From: Ascoidea asiatica
Lineage: Eukaryota; Ascomycota; Saccharomycetes; Ascoideales; Ascoideaceae
Assembly (NCBI GenBank): GCA_001600695.1
Contig: BCKQ01000001.1
Coordinates: 1,044,432 to 1,108,431 of the forward strand
DNA: 64,000 nucleotides
Direction of reading: 5' to 3'
In this document: in pieces, positions 31,004 through 41,317 of the stretch
Position numbering within the stretch: the stretch's first letter is position 1
Layout: each line of letters begins with the position of its first letter
Notes under the pieces: generated by a model
The model's input: the letters and a program-made list of their open reading frames with translations, nothing else
Told to the model about the DNA's origin: nothing
Databases searched by the model: none
Translations under genes and position numbers: made by a program

Positions 31004-34003
31004 TTATTCCAAGTCGTTCGTAGGTATTTTTTGACTGGAAAGTAATAAAATACTATTTTCAATTCTCAAATTGTCTAATTCCTTTTTATGATCATTGTTT
31101 CTTTTAATTAATCTTTCTATTCTCTTTCTTTGTTTTTGAATCAATAATTCACCTCTGGAAGTAGTTTGAATTTCACTTTGAATTTGGGGTTCATTTCGTA
31201 TTTGAGATTGTATTTGACTTTGGCTTTGAGTTTGATTATTATTGAAGTTATAAAGTTTCGGCTGATTTGTTAAACTATTAGAATTTTGATCTTTATTAGA
31301 ACTAAATTCAGCATTGTTATTTCCATTATTATTAATATTTGCATTACTATTGGTAGTAATGTTTGTTTTTGGGTTTGAATTATTGGTATTATTAATACTA
31401 TTAGTGTTATTATTGATATTATTGATATTATTAGAGCCGTTGTTTATACTGGGATATGATAAATTTGAGCTAAAATTAGACTCAGTAACTGGATTAATCA
31501 TTGAGTTTATACTCATACCATTATTATTGGAATAATTATCATTGGAATTTCGATAATAATCATTTTCAAAACCAGCATTATCCAATGTTCTTTTCCTGCT
31601 CAAATTCATATTATTTGAGCTATTGATATTATTCATATTATTTATGCTATTCAAATTATTCAAATTATTCATATTCAGATTATTCATATTATTCATATTA
31701 TTCATATTACCTATATTGCTCAAGTTATTTATATTACTTATGTTACTTATATTATTCATATTACTCAAGTTGTTTAGATTAGTTACATTGTTATTATTAC
31801 TTATAGTATTCATATTATTGATGGTATTTAAATTATTCATATTATTCATATTATTAATGTTGTTAAGATTACTCATATTACTCATATCATTCATATTGAT
31901 ATTATTGATTGAATTTATAGAGTTCACCGAGTTTATATCGTTAATTCCAGTTACATTATTCATTCCATTTAACGAGTCTAATTGGTTTATGTGATTCATA
32001 TTATTTATTTGGTTCATTTGATTGAGGTGAGATATTTGATTATTTTGATTAACCGGGTTTATTTGATTACCATTTATTGAATTGGATGAATTGAATGAAC
32101 CTACTGCATTTAAAATTTGAGTAGCAACTAAATTATCAGGATTTGATTCAAATGTTGTATTTCTTTCTTGATTTTGTTCTGATTCCGGGCCAAGATCATC
32201 ATCATCATCATCATCATCTTCATCAATATCTCGAGTATTTTGACTATCCTGATTCAAATCATTATCATTATCATTATCACCTTGTTGATTTGTTGGTTCT
32301 AATAAATCGGCAAAATCTTCATTCAAATTAACTTTTGAGGCAAACTTTTTAATCATCAAATTACCAAAACTTAAAACTTGATCTCGGGTTAAGTAATTTT
32401 TTTCATTATTACAAATTTGTTTGATTAAATCTGCAGCATTTTGCTTCCTTGCAATAGCCCATTCTTCTTTACCATAAATATTTGCAGTATCGAAACAGTT
32501 TTTAATATTTTGTTCTTTGAGAATTAAATTTCTACTAAATATAAAATCTTTTAAAAATTTTGTTCTTTTATTTTGCAAATTTATATCATATTCTTTCAAA
32601 TCATTAGGGTCTTCAATAGATTGATTGATAAAAGGATAATCACTATCATTAAAGCTATCATTATCTTGATTTTGGTTTTGGAGATAATCATCATCTTCAT
32701 CATTTCCATTATCATTTTCTTCTTCACTAAAAGTTTCTTCTCTCAAATTAAAAGCATTGGAAATAGGGTTCAAAGAACTATTAGATGGATGATTTGATCG
32801 ATTATTAGAATAAATACATTCATCTGATAAAGCTTGCAATATTGAGTCAATAACTTTAGAATTTGCAAGGTTATTGATACTTCTGTGAATTAATTTGAAT
32901 TTACTATATAATAATAAATCCAACGGCTGTAAATAACCAGAAAAATGAGCTGGGATCGTAGCAATTATAATTTTTTTGTCCTTACAAAACTCTTGAACAA
33001 ATTTTGAGTCATGACTGGAATGACCATCAAAAATCAATAACCTATATTCATTTTCATTTATTGGTTTTGTTAAAGAATGAAAATGCTCTAACCATTCTTT
33101 AAATAAATCTTGATTTACGAAACCAGTTAGGCTTGCTCTAAATAACCAATTTCTACAGTCTTTTGAATCAGATATACATTTATCAATAACAGGAACTTTT
33201 GAAGAAGAATTGAATATTATCATTGGAGGTAAAATTTGAGAAGTTTTACTAATACATTCTAGAACTGTAATCAATTTTTCATTTGAATCTATATTTGGAT
33301 TATTAGCTAAAAAATTTGATTGGATTAAAGGATTAAGATAAGAAGATTCTATTGGAAATAGAGTATTTTCAGTCATTGTGAATATTTGATTTGAAGTTAT
33401 GTTTTTCTCAAAAATATAATCATTAATTTGCTTTAAGTAAGTTCTAATTTCATCATTTAATTTTGATTGATATCTTTCATTATTATGATTTTTCCAAATT
33501 CTCTGTAATTTTATATTATTTGAAGATAATAAATTATAAACAAAATTTGCTCCAGTTTCAATATCATATATTGAACTCAATGCTCTTTTATAATTTTCTA
33601 CATAAACAGTAGAATTTTGAGATACAGAAGATAATTTATGAAATTGAGATCGTCTATTATATATTAATAGCTTTATAATTGAAGAAAATTGCTTTTTAGT
33701 TAATGGTACCAAATATTTTGACAATTCTTTAGCCAATTGTAAAAGTAAATCTTTATCATAATCATTAACCTTTCTTTGATTATAACCACTGCCGACAAGA
33801 GTTGTTTCTTGTTTAATTCTTCTCATTAAATTTCTCCTATCAATTTTAAAAAAATTAGAGGCTCGTCTTCCAGACATTATACCTAATTGAATACTCTGGA
33901 TTGCAAGGTTAATTCTTTTACTTTTCTTAAGTTTAAGAACTTCTTCTTCATTTGGTTGAACATTATTTGTCAACTTTGAAGAATTTGCTTCAAGAGCAGA
34001 CAT
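31004..34003 (-). CDS. Domesticated pogo/CENP-B-type transposase with long Asn-rich tail
   Basis: The 999-residue protein has a Psq-type helix-turn-helix at about 29-66 (AIQSIQLGIMSGRRASNFFKI), a second helical DNA-binding region to about 170, and a DDE_1 integrase core at about 205-375. Core motifs are GFVNQDLFKEWL, LLIFDGHSSH with Asp326 and SGYLQPLDLLLYSKFK with Asp362. The first catalytic Asp, normally in xMDETG, is replaced: the sequence is TMTEN with Thr211. The core is thus very likely catalytically dead. Acidic Asp/Glu runs follow, then an Asn/Met/Ile-rich segment (about 640-910) and a basic coiled coil at about 945-985. This is the architecture of transposase-derived regulators or centromere proteins such as Pdc2 or Abp1/Cbh, but it is not obviously an orthologue of either. 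It should be nuclear and DNA-binding. Confidence 0.85.
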   Translation of the reverse strand: MSALEANSSKLTNNVQPNEEEVLKLKKSKRINLAIQSIQLGIMSGRRASNFFKIDRRNLMRRIKQETTLVGSGYNQRKVNDYDKDLLLQLAKELSKYLVPLTKKQFSSIIKLLIYNRRSQFHKLSSVSQNSTVYVENYKRALSSIYDIETGANFVYNLLSSNNIKLQRIWKNHNNERYQSKLNDEIRTYLKQINDYIFEKNITSNQIFTMTENTLFPIESSYLNPLIQSNFLANNPNIDSNEKLITVLECISKTSQILPPMIIFNSSSKVPVIDKCISDSKDCRNWLFRASLTGFVNQDLFKEWLEHFHSLTKPINENEYRLLIFDGHSSHDSKFVQEFCKDKKIIIATIPAHFSGYLQPLDLLLYSKFKLIHRSINNLANSKVIDSILQALSDECIYSNNRSNHPSNSSLNPISNAFNLREETFSEEENDNGNDEDDDYLQNQNQDNDSFNDSDYPFINQSIEDPNDLKEYDINLQNKRTKFLKDFIFSRNLILKEQNIKNCFDTANIYGKEEWAIARKQNAADLIKQICNNEKNYLTRDQVLSFGNLMIKKFASKVNLNEDFADLLEPTNQQGDNDNDNDLNQDSQNTRDIDEDDDDDDDDLGPESEQNQERNTTFESNPDNLVATQILNAVGSFNSSNSINGNQINPVNQNNQISHLNQMNQINNMNHINQLDSLNGMNNVTGINDINSVNSINSINNINMNDMSNMSNLNNINNMNNMNNLNTINNMNTISNNNNVTNLNNLSNMNNISNISNINNLSNIGNMNNMNNMNNLNMNNLNNLNSINNMNNINSSNNMNLSRKRTLDNAGFENDYYRNSNDNYSNNNGMSINSMINPVTESNFSSNLSYPSINNGSNNINNINNNTNSINNTNNSNPKTNITTNSNANINNNGNNNAEFSSNKDQNSNSLTNQPKLYNFNNNQTQSQSQIQSQIRNEPQIQSEIQTTSRGELLIQKQRKRIERLIKRNNDHKKELDNLRIENSILLLSSQKIPTNDLE
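31610..31990 (-). repeat. Tandem ATTATTCAT-like repeat inside the transposase-derived gene
   Basis: Dozens of imperfect 9-base units (plus strand ATTCATATT) encode repeating Asn-Asn-Met/Ile. Such coding repeats change length easily, so alleles probably differ. Confidence 0.75.
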
Positions 34004-34991
34004 CTTGAATATTATTGATTTCCTTTGATGGACCTAATGAATCTTTTCTAATCTAAGGAATAGCAGTTTTTATGATTTTATATATCTATTTTTTTGTTTC
34101 AAAACCAAGTGTATTAATAAAAAGTAATATAATCAACCTAAATTTGAATTGAATGAACAATAGCCAGCGGATACCAGAAAATGAAGGTAAACCTTACCAT
34201 GGATATTGCATTCCGTATTTTTCCTTAAAAATAAAACGTGACCATTTAAAAAACCACAAAACTGGTTTCCAAAACAGAATTCAGATAACGGAACAAAACG
34301 GAACAATCTGCAGAGATAAGTAAAATAAATAAAAAAAAAGGATACAGAATTCTGGAGGGATTAGAGAAAAGTCCCTTTCATTTAATGCGCCACCCACAAA
34401 CAGAAAAAGCAGTTTAAAAAAAAAATAATTAGTTCACTCAAAACTTGACTCACGTGGACTCAATGTGGAGTAGTCAAAGTTCATGGTGTTATCCGAGGTA
34501 ACTTCTTTCTTTTTATGGTTGAATATTTAAGAACATGTGACACTGTAAAAGTTGAGGGTGGCGGTATCTGTGCTGGCCTAGCCACTGTATATTCTCTTGT
34601 TTTTTTGAGAAAACAGATTGTTTCTGCCGAAACTATTTTCTGTAAAACCACGCCAGTCCCGATAAAAATACTTCAAATCTTAACACAAATTTCAATATCA
34701 CTCTGAATTTAAAAATAAAGATGTAGTTAAATTCAAAAACATACTTGATCTATATTTCTTACTCATATTTTTTTTCATATTCTTTATGATGAAATTCTTA
34801 TAGACTTTATTCTCAGATCTGCTTCTAGATATTGTAAGATCTTTTATTCAAATATTCTATTTAAAATACAAAAGAATAATGCTTATAGTACCTTCAACTT
34901 TTTTCAACTTACTTTTTTAATTTATTCATCACTTTTGAAATTATCCATCTCATAGAAAATATCAAGATATTAAATAAACAAATTCTTTAGA
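34004..34991. other. Divergent intergenic between the transposase-derived gene and the C2H2 regulator
   Basis: About 1 kb, with a more even composition at 34170-34710. It contains a composite Gcn4/E-box element (listed). Short frames here are not convincing. Confidence 0.5.
34446..34456 (+). promoter_or_regulatory. Composite TGACTCA + CACGTG element
   Basis: TGACTCA (Gcn4 core) at 34446-34452 overlaps CACGTG at 34451-34456, about 0.54 kb upstream of the C2H2 regulator and 0.44 kb upstream of the transposase-derived gene. Confidence 0.45.
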
Positions 34992-37907
34992 ATGTCTTCG
35001 AAAATTGAGAAATTATATAGGTGTTTATATTGTACAAAAACTTATAAAAGAAAAGATTATTTAACAAGACATTGTGAAAATCATAAAAAGATTAAACCAT
35101 TTTATTGTGAAATATGTAATCTAGGTTTTGCAAGAAAAGATTTGTTAGAAAAGCATTTCAAATCAATAACTCATAAAAGGAAAAATTCTGTTGAAAAAGA
35201 TTCAATTCTGATAAGTAACAATAATCAAATTAGCAATAATAAAGTTAACAATAATCTGAATGAAAATATAAAAAATAATACAATCGATAATACTCAATTT
35301 CCTAATCAATTAAACAATTCAATAACAAATAATTCAATTACAAGTCATAATCTTGTACCAATTTCTCCAAATATTATTATTAATCATGACAAGAATGACA
35401 CCCTAAATAATAACATAAATAATAACATAAATAATAACATAAATAATAACTTAAATCCTATAAACTCCTTAAACAACTTAAATAACCTACATAATCCGAG
35501 TAACCTGAATCATTTAAATCACCTAAATCATCTAAATAATTCAAATAACTCAAATAATTCCAATAATTTGCCAAATTTATCCAATATCAATATAAACTCC
35601 CCTTCCAATATAGATATAGAATTAATGTTAAATTTGGATAAATTTTCAAATTTATCAAATGGTCTAGAAGATAATTATGGTTGGTTATTTGGTCAACAAG
35701 ATTCAAACATAAATTTAAATTCAAATACAAATTCAAATTCAAATTCAAATCTTGCCAATTGTAATATAAATAATCACAATAACAATATCAATTATACTAA
35801 TAATATAAATAATAGTAAATATATTAATGATAACTCCTTTAACTTAAACAATGCCTTTTTACCTTCAAAAAATTCTCAAACTTCTCTTAACTCAATTCCT
35901 TATTCAAATTCGAACTCAAATTCAACTCGTTCAGATTCTATTTCAAGCCAACAGTCCATGAATTCTGATTTTTATATTAATAATGAAAATTTTCTAATTA
36001 ATGATTCAACTAGACTAAATATCTTAAATATTCTACAATTAAATTTAAATTTCAATCCAAATTTTAATTCAAACTCAAATTTAAGTCAAATAGATTTAAT
36101 TAATTTTAGAAACTACTTATCTTTATCTGATTTAAATTCATTTTTACAAATTTATTGGACTAATTTTGACCCAGTTTATCCAATAATTCATAAACCAAGT
36201 TTTAATCCAAATTCTTCTGATGTTTACTTTATAATTTCAATTTTAACTATTGGAATGTCCTTCTCAAATCAAAATATTCACTACTTATTATCAATTGAAA
36301 TCCATAAATTTTTAAAATTAAATTTAATGTCTCAAATGGAAAAATTCCAATCTTTTGAAATTATACCTTTAGACTTAATCCAATCTATATTATTAACTAA
36401 TTTTTATAATTTATTTTTAGGTAATTATTATCAACAACAATCTGTGAATTTATATAATGGTGTTGCCGTTAATCTTTTAAAAAAATTAGGTTATTTTGAT
36501 AATTTAATCGAACCTCAAATTAATGAATCATTAGTTAATACTTTACCATTATATAAATGGCAAGATTGGATAAAATTTGAAACAATAAAAAGATCAACTT
36601 TTTTCTGTTATTTGGTTGATTGTCAATCTTCTTTTTTATTTTGTCATAGCTCTTCAAGTGATATATCTGTATTTGATATTCAATTGGAATTGCCTTGTAC
36701 TGATGTTGTCTGGAATGCAAAAAACCCTCAAACTTTCTTAAAAGAGTATTTGAAACAACCAAGAGAATTACGTTCAAGAAATAAATTAAGTGTAAATGGG
36801 GGTAGATTATATTCAAGTTCTTCAAATAATGATGATCTAACTTCAAATGGTATACTAATGCCAAATGTTAGAAATGAAGGTAGATGGCCTAATTTTTTAT
36901 GGAGTTTAAGAAGATTGATGCAACCGTATAAAAAAAATCAAAAAGAATATCCATTAAACTGTTTTTCTCAATTTTCAAGATTTGTCTTTTTGCATGGTTT
37001 ATTAAGTATTGTTTGTGATTTGAGAAAAAGAAATATTTTAGATTTAGGAATTGTTTCAAAAAAAAGAATGAATGAATTAGCTGCAAAAATTGAGCAATCT
37101 TTCTTGAGTTGGAGAAGTTATTTTGATACTCATATTTCTGAAACAAATGCATTTTCAGTATCTAAAAATATTCGTAAAAAAAATGATTTTAAAATTGGAA
37201 TTTTAAATGATTATGGTACATCTCCAATATTTTGGGCAAATATAACGATTTTTGAAATTGGTTTATTGGGGTTATATTGTAATATAGGGACATTGATTCA
37301 ACATACAAAAAACATTCAGTTTGCATTAAAATCATCTGCAAAAAATAGCGAAATCTCAATTGAATCACCTGGAAGATTGAGATATAATGCAGTTGAAATA
37401 AATAAAAATAAGTTAATGCTAAGTAATTGGGCAAAATCTAAAGATGGATTTTGTAGTTTAATAGAAGCATGTAAGTTTTTGAGAATGGTTTTTAATAATA
37501 AAGATATTGTTAAAACTATTGCGCATGCTCCATTTTCTGTTTATATTTCTTCAGTTATCTGCTGGCTATATGAATCTAATTTTAATTCGGAATCAATATG
37601 TAATTCAATTAAAATCAAATCCTTAGGTGAAATACAGGCGCTCTCAGGTGTTAAATCTATTGAATCTGGTGCATCAAGTTATCTAAGTCAAATTTTAGAT
37701 GATCCTATTACTACTAATGGTATAGAAGATAAAGGGTCGGCATTAAAGCAGGAAAATGAATCGATTAATTCGAAAAGAGAGTTGATAGTTGAGTTAGTGT
37801 ATTATTCTATAATTCATTTAGATCAATGCTCAAAGTGGGAAAACGTCAAAGGCTGCATTGCTGATCTTTACAATCTAATCTGTCAATCAAGAGGAGAAGT
37901 AATTTGA
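34992..37907 (+). CDS. C2H2 zinc-finger transcription factor with Fungal_trans domain
   Basis: The 971-residue nuclear regulator has two adjacent N-terminal C2H2 fingers, C11/C14/H27/H31 and C39/C42/H55/H61, with a TGEKP-like linker HKKIKPF. Both fingers carry Arg at helix position -1 and Arg or Lys at +6, which predicts guanine-rich contacts. Asn-rich low complexity covers about 70-360. A Fungal_trans-type domain starts with LNSFLQIYWTNFDPVYPIIHKPSF at about 378-402 and continues to about 640, followed by a long conserved C-region. The layout is that of yeast C2H2 regulators of carbon or nitrogen use (Adr1/Rsf2/Tda9-like). No precise orthologue can be named. It is convergent with the Fur4/Dal4-type permease gene 471 bases away, making it a candidate local regulator. 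Confidence 0.88.
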   Translation: MSSKIEKLYRCLYCTKTYKRKDYLTRHCENHKKIKPFYCEICNLGFARKDLLEKHFKSITHKRKNSVEKDSILISNNNQISNNKVNNNLNENIKNNTIDNTQFPNQLNNSITNNSITSHNLVPISPNIIINHDKNDTLNNNINNNINNNINNNLNPINSLNNLNNLHNPSNLNHLNHLNHLNNSNNSNNSNNLPNLSNININSPSNIDIELMLNLDKFSNLSNGLEDNYGWLFGQQDSNINLNSNTNSNSNSNLANCNINNHNNNINYTNNINNSKYINDNSFNLNNAFLPSKNSQTSLNSIPYSNSNSNSTRSDSISSQQSMNSDFYINNENFLINDSTRLNILNILQLNLNFNPNFNSNSNLSQIDLINFRNYLSLSDLNSFLQIYWTNFDPVYPIIHKPSFNPNSSDVYFIISILTIGMSFSNQNIHYLLSIEIHKFLKLNLMSQMEKFQSFEIIPLDLIQSILLTNFYNLFLGNYYQQQSVNLYNGVAVNLLKKLGYFDNLIEPQINESLVNTLPLYKWQDWIKFETIKRSTFFCYLVDCQSSFLFCHSSSSDISVFDIQLELPCTDVVWNAKNPQTFLKEYLKQPRELRSRNKLSVNGGRLYSSSSNNDDLTSNGILMPNVRNEGRWPNFLWSLRRLMQPYKKNQKEYPLNCFSQFSRFVFLHGLLSIVCDLRKRNILDLGIVSKKRMNELAAKIEQSFLSWRSYFDTHISETNAFSVSKNIRKKNDFKIGILNDYGTSPIFWANITIFEIGLLGLYCNIGTLIQHTKNIQFALKSSAKNSEISIESPGRLRYNAVEINKNKLMLSNWAKSKDGFCSLIEACKFLRMVFNNKDIVKTIAHAPFSVYISSVICWLYESNFNSESICNSIKIKSLGEIQALSGVKSIESGASSYLSQILDDPITTNGIEDKGSALKQENESINSKRELIVELVYYSIIHLDQCSKWENVKGCIADLYNLICQSRGEVI
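35404..35454 (+). repeat. 12-base coding repeat, AATAATAACATA
   Basis: About four perfect units encode Asn-Asn-Ile-Asn in the low-complexity part of the C2H2 regulator. Confidence 0.8.
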
Positions 37908-38378
37908 GTGCCAAATGTTTAAGCAGAAAATATGAAATATATTAAACAGGATATTTAGACTTCATCAAGTCAAATAATTGAATCTTGCCAATTAGATTTT
38001 GGCCTAAGATATTTCTTCAAGGAAAAATAATATTAAATTATATCGACCAAGTTTTTTAATGTAAAGAAAAATTTGCAAGCAAATGGTTTTCAGTTGAATT
38101 TTCTATAAACTCATTCTTGTATAGTTTTTTTAAATGGCTTTTTTTTTCTATAAGTAAAATAATGAATGGTTGAATTTTTGATAAGAGAGTTAATCAATTT
38201 TCGATAATAAAAGATTTATTTCTGTTAATTAACGTTAAATTATTTAAATAGAAGAAGGAATAGTAATTAAAGCCACTTAAAAAAAATTAAAATAAAAAAG
38301 ATACATAAAGTATTAAAGAAAGTAGAAAAAAGATTAAAAAAGATTAAAAAAGACAAATAAAAAGAAATATAAGCAGGT
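37908..38378. other. Convergent intergenic
   Basis: A/T-rich 3' flanks of the C2H2 regulator and the permease; short AAGATTAAAA repeats near 38320-38350; nothing else was seen. Confidence 0.5.
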
Positions 38379-40040
38379 TTATGCTGAAACCTTTTCATCT
38401 TTACCATCGTAAGAAACCGCTACAGCTTCTAAAGATTCAAGAGATGGATCAGGATGATCAGATGCTTCTAATGGAGTTCCATCATCTGCATAAACTTCAT
38501 CGACTTTAGTGTTTGGTTGGATGGTTTTTGAAGGGAAAACATAATTTAGAATTAAAACCAACGAACCAGTTAGTAAAACACCCCAAATATAAGATATTTT
38601 ATAAATCCAAGTCCAGAAACCTAAAGTTTTACTATTAACATCAGCACCCAACCCAGGCAAAAGAAATACGGTACCAAGAAACCAAGCAACAACACTTCTC
38701 CAATCAACACCATTCCAAAACCAGTAAATTGATTCAGGAGAATCAATATAAAGATCTTGAAGTAAAACTTTTCTTTTATAAATAATATAGTATTTTGCAA
38801 TAACAATTCCTGTTAAAGCAGAACAAAAACAACCCCAACCACTACCAAAAATAACAACAGCTTTTGCTGAAGATAAAATTTTCCATGGCCAAATAAGTAA
38901 ACCAACAGTCATTACAATCCAAGAGCCTCTTCTAATATTAATATATTTTGGCCATAAACCAGTCATATCCATTGAACTTGAAAGAGTATTCAACATTAAA
39001 TTAATTGCCAATTGTTGTAAGAAAAAAGCTAAACCTCCAAAAAAACAACCAGCTCTTGCAGCAGAAGAATTGTTTTCATGATCTTGAATTCTTCCAATTA
39101 ATACAACTGGATTCCAAATAATTTCACCAAAAATATCATAAGCAGCAGAAGTTGTTACAACACCAATAACAGTTGAAAATGTTAAAGCACATGGAGCACC
39201 AAAAAATTGAGGAAATTTTGGAGAATTTTTATTTTTTGCATAACGAGTAAAATCAGATTGTCCAAGAATACCAGTACCAGTTGTTCCAACAACAGACATA
39301 ATACCTTGAACACAAGCCCAACCTAAATCACCAGAACTTGAAAAACTTTCAGAACCTTCATTAAACATTGAACCAGCACCACCAGCAGTTTTAACACAAT
39401 AACCAATTAAACCAAAAAAAGCACCAAGAGTAATAAAAAAAGTAATTCTAAAAAAATATTGTAAATTTTCTGGAGCTAAGAAAGTACATGGAAACATGAA
39501 TACAAAATATAATATTAAACCAACCAAATCTCTTGAGGTTATACCATTTTTGTTATTAAGAGAATCCCAAGTTGCAAAAGAAGGAGATAAAGCTGATAAA
39601 CAAGTTCTCATTGCTTGACCACCATAGTATGCTTGAACCCCAAACCATATAGTACCAGTAATAATTCTAATAATAATTGGAAAATAAGCACCTTTTATAC
39701 CAAAAGTTGCTCTTGAAAAAACTGGAAAACCAATATGATGATGAGAACCAATCCAACCCATTACAACAGCCATTATACCATATATAATACCAGCGGCAAC
39801 ACTACAGCAGATACTTTGTTTAGCAGAAAGACCAAAGCCCATTAAACTTGAAGCAGTTGTCCAACCTGAAATACTTACACCTTCAATAATCCAATAATTT
39901 ACATAAGCAAATAAACTCCAGGTTCTTCTTTTAGGTGGAATTGGAATAATATCTCTATTAGTTAAAGAATCATTTTCATAATAAGAATTTTTATCTTTTG
40001 GAACTTGAAGTTTTTCTTTCCAAACTTCCCAATCAACCAT
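38379..40040 (-). CDS. NCS1 permease of the Fur4/Dal4/Fui1 branch (uracil, allantoin or related substrate)
   Basis: The 553-residue, roughly twelve-span proton symporter belongs to the NCS1 family. Branch features are NRDIIPIPPKRRTWSLFAYVNYW with WIIEGVSISGWTTASSLMGFGLS in helix 1, SHHHIGFPVFSRATFGIKGAYFPII, GTIWFGVQAYYGGQAMRTCLSALSPSF, and LGQSDFTRYAKNKNSPKFPQFFGAP. The C-tail is acidic. The branch transports uracil (Fur4), allantoin or hydantoin-like ureides (Dal4), uridine (Fui1) or thiamine (Thi7). I favour uracil/allantoin-type cargo from the helix-1 and SFAT-W region, but this is not decisive. Its upstream region has GATAAG sites (40316-40321, and GATAA at 40325-40329), fitting nitrogen catabolite control, and shares a motif with the thymine-hydroxylase-like/hydantoinase pair. 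Confidence 0.88.
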   Translation of the reverse strand: MVDWEVWKEKLQVPKDKNSYYENDSLTNRDIIPIPPKRRTWSLFAYVNYWIIEGVSISGWTTASSLMGFGLSAKQSICCSVAAGIIYGIMAVVMGWIGSHHHIGFPVFSRATFGIKGAYFPIIIRIITGTIWFGVQAYYGGQAMRTCLSALSPSFATWDSLNNKNGITSRDLVGLILYFVFMFPCTFLAPENLQYFFRITFFITLGAFFGLIGYCVKTAGGAGSMFNEGSESFSSSGDLGWACVQGIMSVVGTTGTGILGQSDFTRYAKNKNSPKFPQFFGAPCALTFSTVIGVVTTSAAYDIFGEIIWNPVVLIGRIQDHENNSSAARAGCFFGGLAFFLQQLAINLMLNTLSSSMDMTGLWPKYINIRRGSWIVMTVGLLIWPWKILSSAKAVVIFGSGWGCFCSALTGIVIAKYYIIYKRKVLLQDLYIDSPESIYWFWNGVDWRSVVAWFLGTVFLLPGLGADVNSKTLGFWTWIYKISYIWGVLLTGSLVLILNYVFPSKTIQPNTKVDEVYADDGTPLEASDHPDPSLESLEAVAVSYDGKDEKVSA

Positions 40041-40315
40041 TTTTAATAATTCGTGTTATATGAATTAGATTTATATTTTATCTTGTGATCCCTTTCAAGA
40101 AAAGGAAAACGATGAAATAAAAAGAGGATCTCTTTTTTTTGCTAAAATAATGAAAAATTTAGCACCGAAGAATGCAGTGGGCAAAGACAATTCTAGAGAA
40201 TGAAATAAGAATAAGAATGAAACAATGGTTGAATATAAAAGAAGGAATACTAATAAGATTAAGAAAGCTGGACAAATTAAGCATTATTTATATATTTTTT
40301 TTCCTTAAAGTGAAG

Positions 40316-40329
40316 GATAAGCTTGATAA
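40316..40329 (+). promoter_or_regulatory. Paired GATA-factor sites upstream of the Fur4/Dal4-type permease
   Basis: GATAAG at 40316-40321 and GATAA at 40325-40329, about 280 bases before the permease ATG on the opposite strand. Closely paired GATA sites are the usual UAS for Gln3/Gat1-type nitrogen regulators in yeasts. Confidence 0.45.
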
Positions 40330-40789
40330 ATTATAACCAACGTTACTATTATTAATGTTAATTAACAGCAGTACTATTAAAGTACATACAGTAAATAGTT
40401 ACTTCAGTAATGTGAAGGTGATTAGGTTTTTGACTAAATTCTAAAATGTACTATGAAAGTTGTACCAAGTATACTGTACCCAAACAATATCAACAAGGTT
40501 CTTAACTACTCGAGTTTACCAAGCTCTATTTAGCTCTAATCAAGTCAGATAAATCACAGTACTTCACTACCACGCCTTTCGATAAGAATTTGAGTTGAAG
40601 AGCAGAATAAAAAATAAAATAAGAACAACTGAAGAGCTTTCAAGTGAAGATCTGAAAACGAGAAATGAAATAAATAACGTTGAATAGCATAAATAACTCG
40701 AATAAGATACTGAATAACACGAATAACGTTAACAACTTCAATAGCCTGGACAACAACTGCAGCCAGCCGATTTTGAGCTTTTGAAGCTC

Positions 40790-40817
40790 GGTGGGCACTA
40801 CAACAAGAGTGCCCACC
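40790..40817 (+). promoter_or_regulatory. Perfect inverted repeat of GGTGGGCACT
   Basis: Arms of 10 bases, 40790-40799 and 40808-40817, are exact reverse complements around an 8-base spacer. Each arm contains the GGTGGGCA motif found again at 41016-41025 and 49736-49745. It looks like a dimer-binding or paired factor site, about 0.75 kb upstream of the permease and 0.9 kb upstream of the aldo/keto reductase. Confidence 0.55.
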
Positions 40818-40993
40818 CAAACACAAACTCAGCAAAGAACCAACATAGCTTGAGGAAGAAGAATAGGAAAAAGCACAAGAAAAACAAAAAGCTTTAGCTG
40901 CTTCTGAAGCGCGAAAATACTTAAGAAGTGACAATAGATTACTCAATTGTTTTTCCAGTTATTTTTTCTGTTTCTGAGCTTCAATTTTGGCTG

Positions 40994-41025
40994 CGCCCAC
41001 CAGAATTTGCTCGCTGGGTGGGCAC
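40994..41025 (+). promoter_or_regulatory. Second inverted pair of the GGTGGGC motif
   Basis: CGCCCACCA at 40994-41002 and GGGTGGGCAC at 41016-41025 face each other. Together with the repeat at 40790 and a single TGCCCACCA at 41318-41326 they make five copies in this intergenic region. Confidence 0.5.
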
Positions 41026-41317
41026 ATCTTTATTTAGTCTGTTTTCCACCAAAATCTCAGAATCCAAATATTTTACTTTATTTATTTCAGTTTAGTTTTG
41101 TTTATTCTAATTTTGCTTTACCCTTTAACTTTTCTCTGATTATTCTCTTTATCTAAATCCTCAATTGGATATTCAAAGATCAAGATTTGTTTATTTTTCC
41201 TAAGTTTTTTGGAGTTTCTGCTTATCTTTACTTCCTCAGAACCTCAAAACATAATCAAAGCGAAAAAAAAACAGACGACTATTGAATTTAACTGCTCTGT
41301 ACTAAAATAAACTATTC

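Noticed and set aside
31314-31994. Plus-strand Leu/Ile/Phe-rich frames that resemble membrane proteins
   Set aside because: They are antisense to the Asn-rich repeat of the transposase-derived gene and reflect AAT/ATT repeats.
31004-34003. Direct assignment as PDC2
   Set aside because: It shares DDE_1 and Asn-rich architecture but the N-terminal DNA-binding part and core motifs do not look orthologous.
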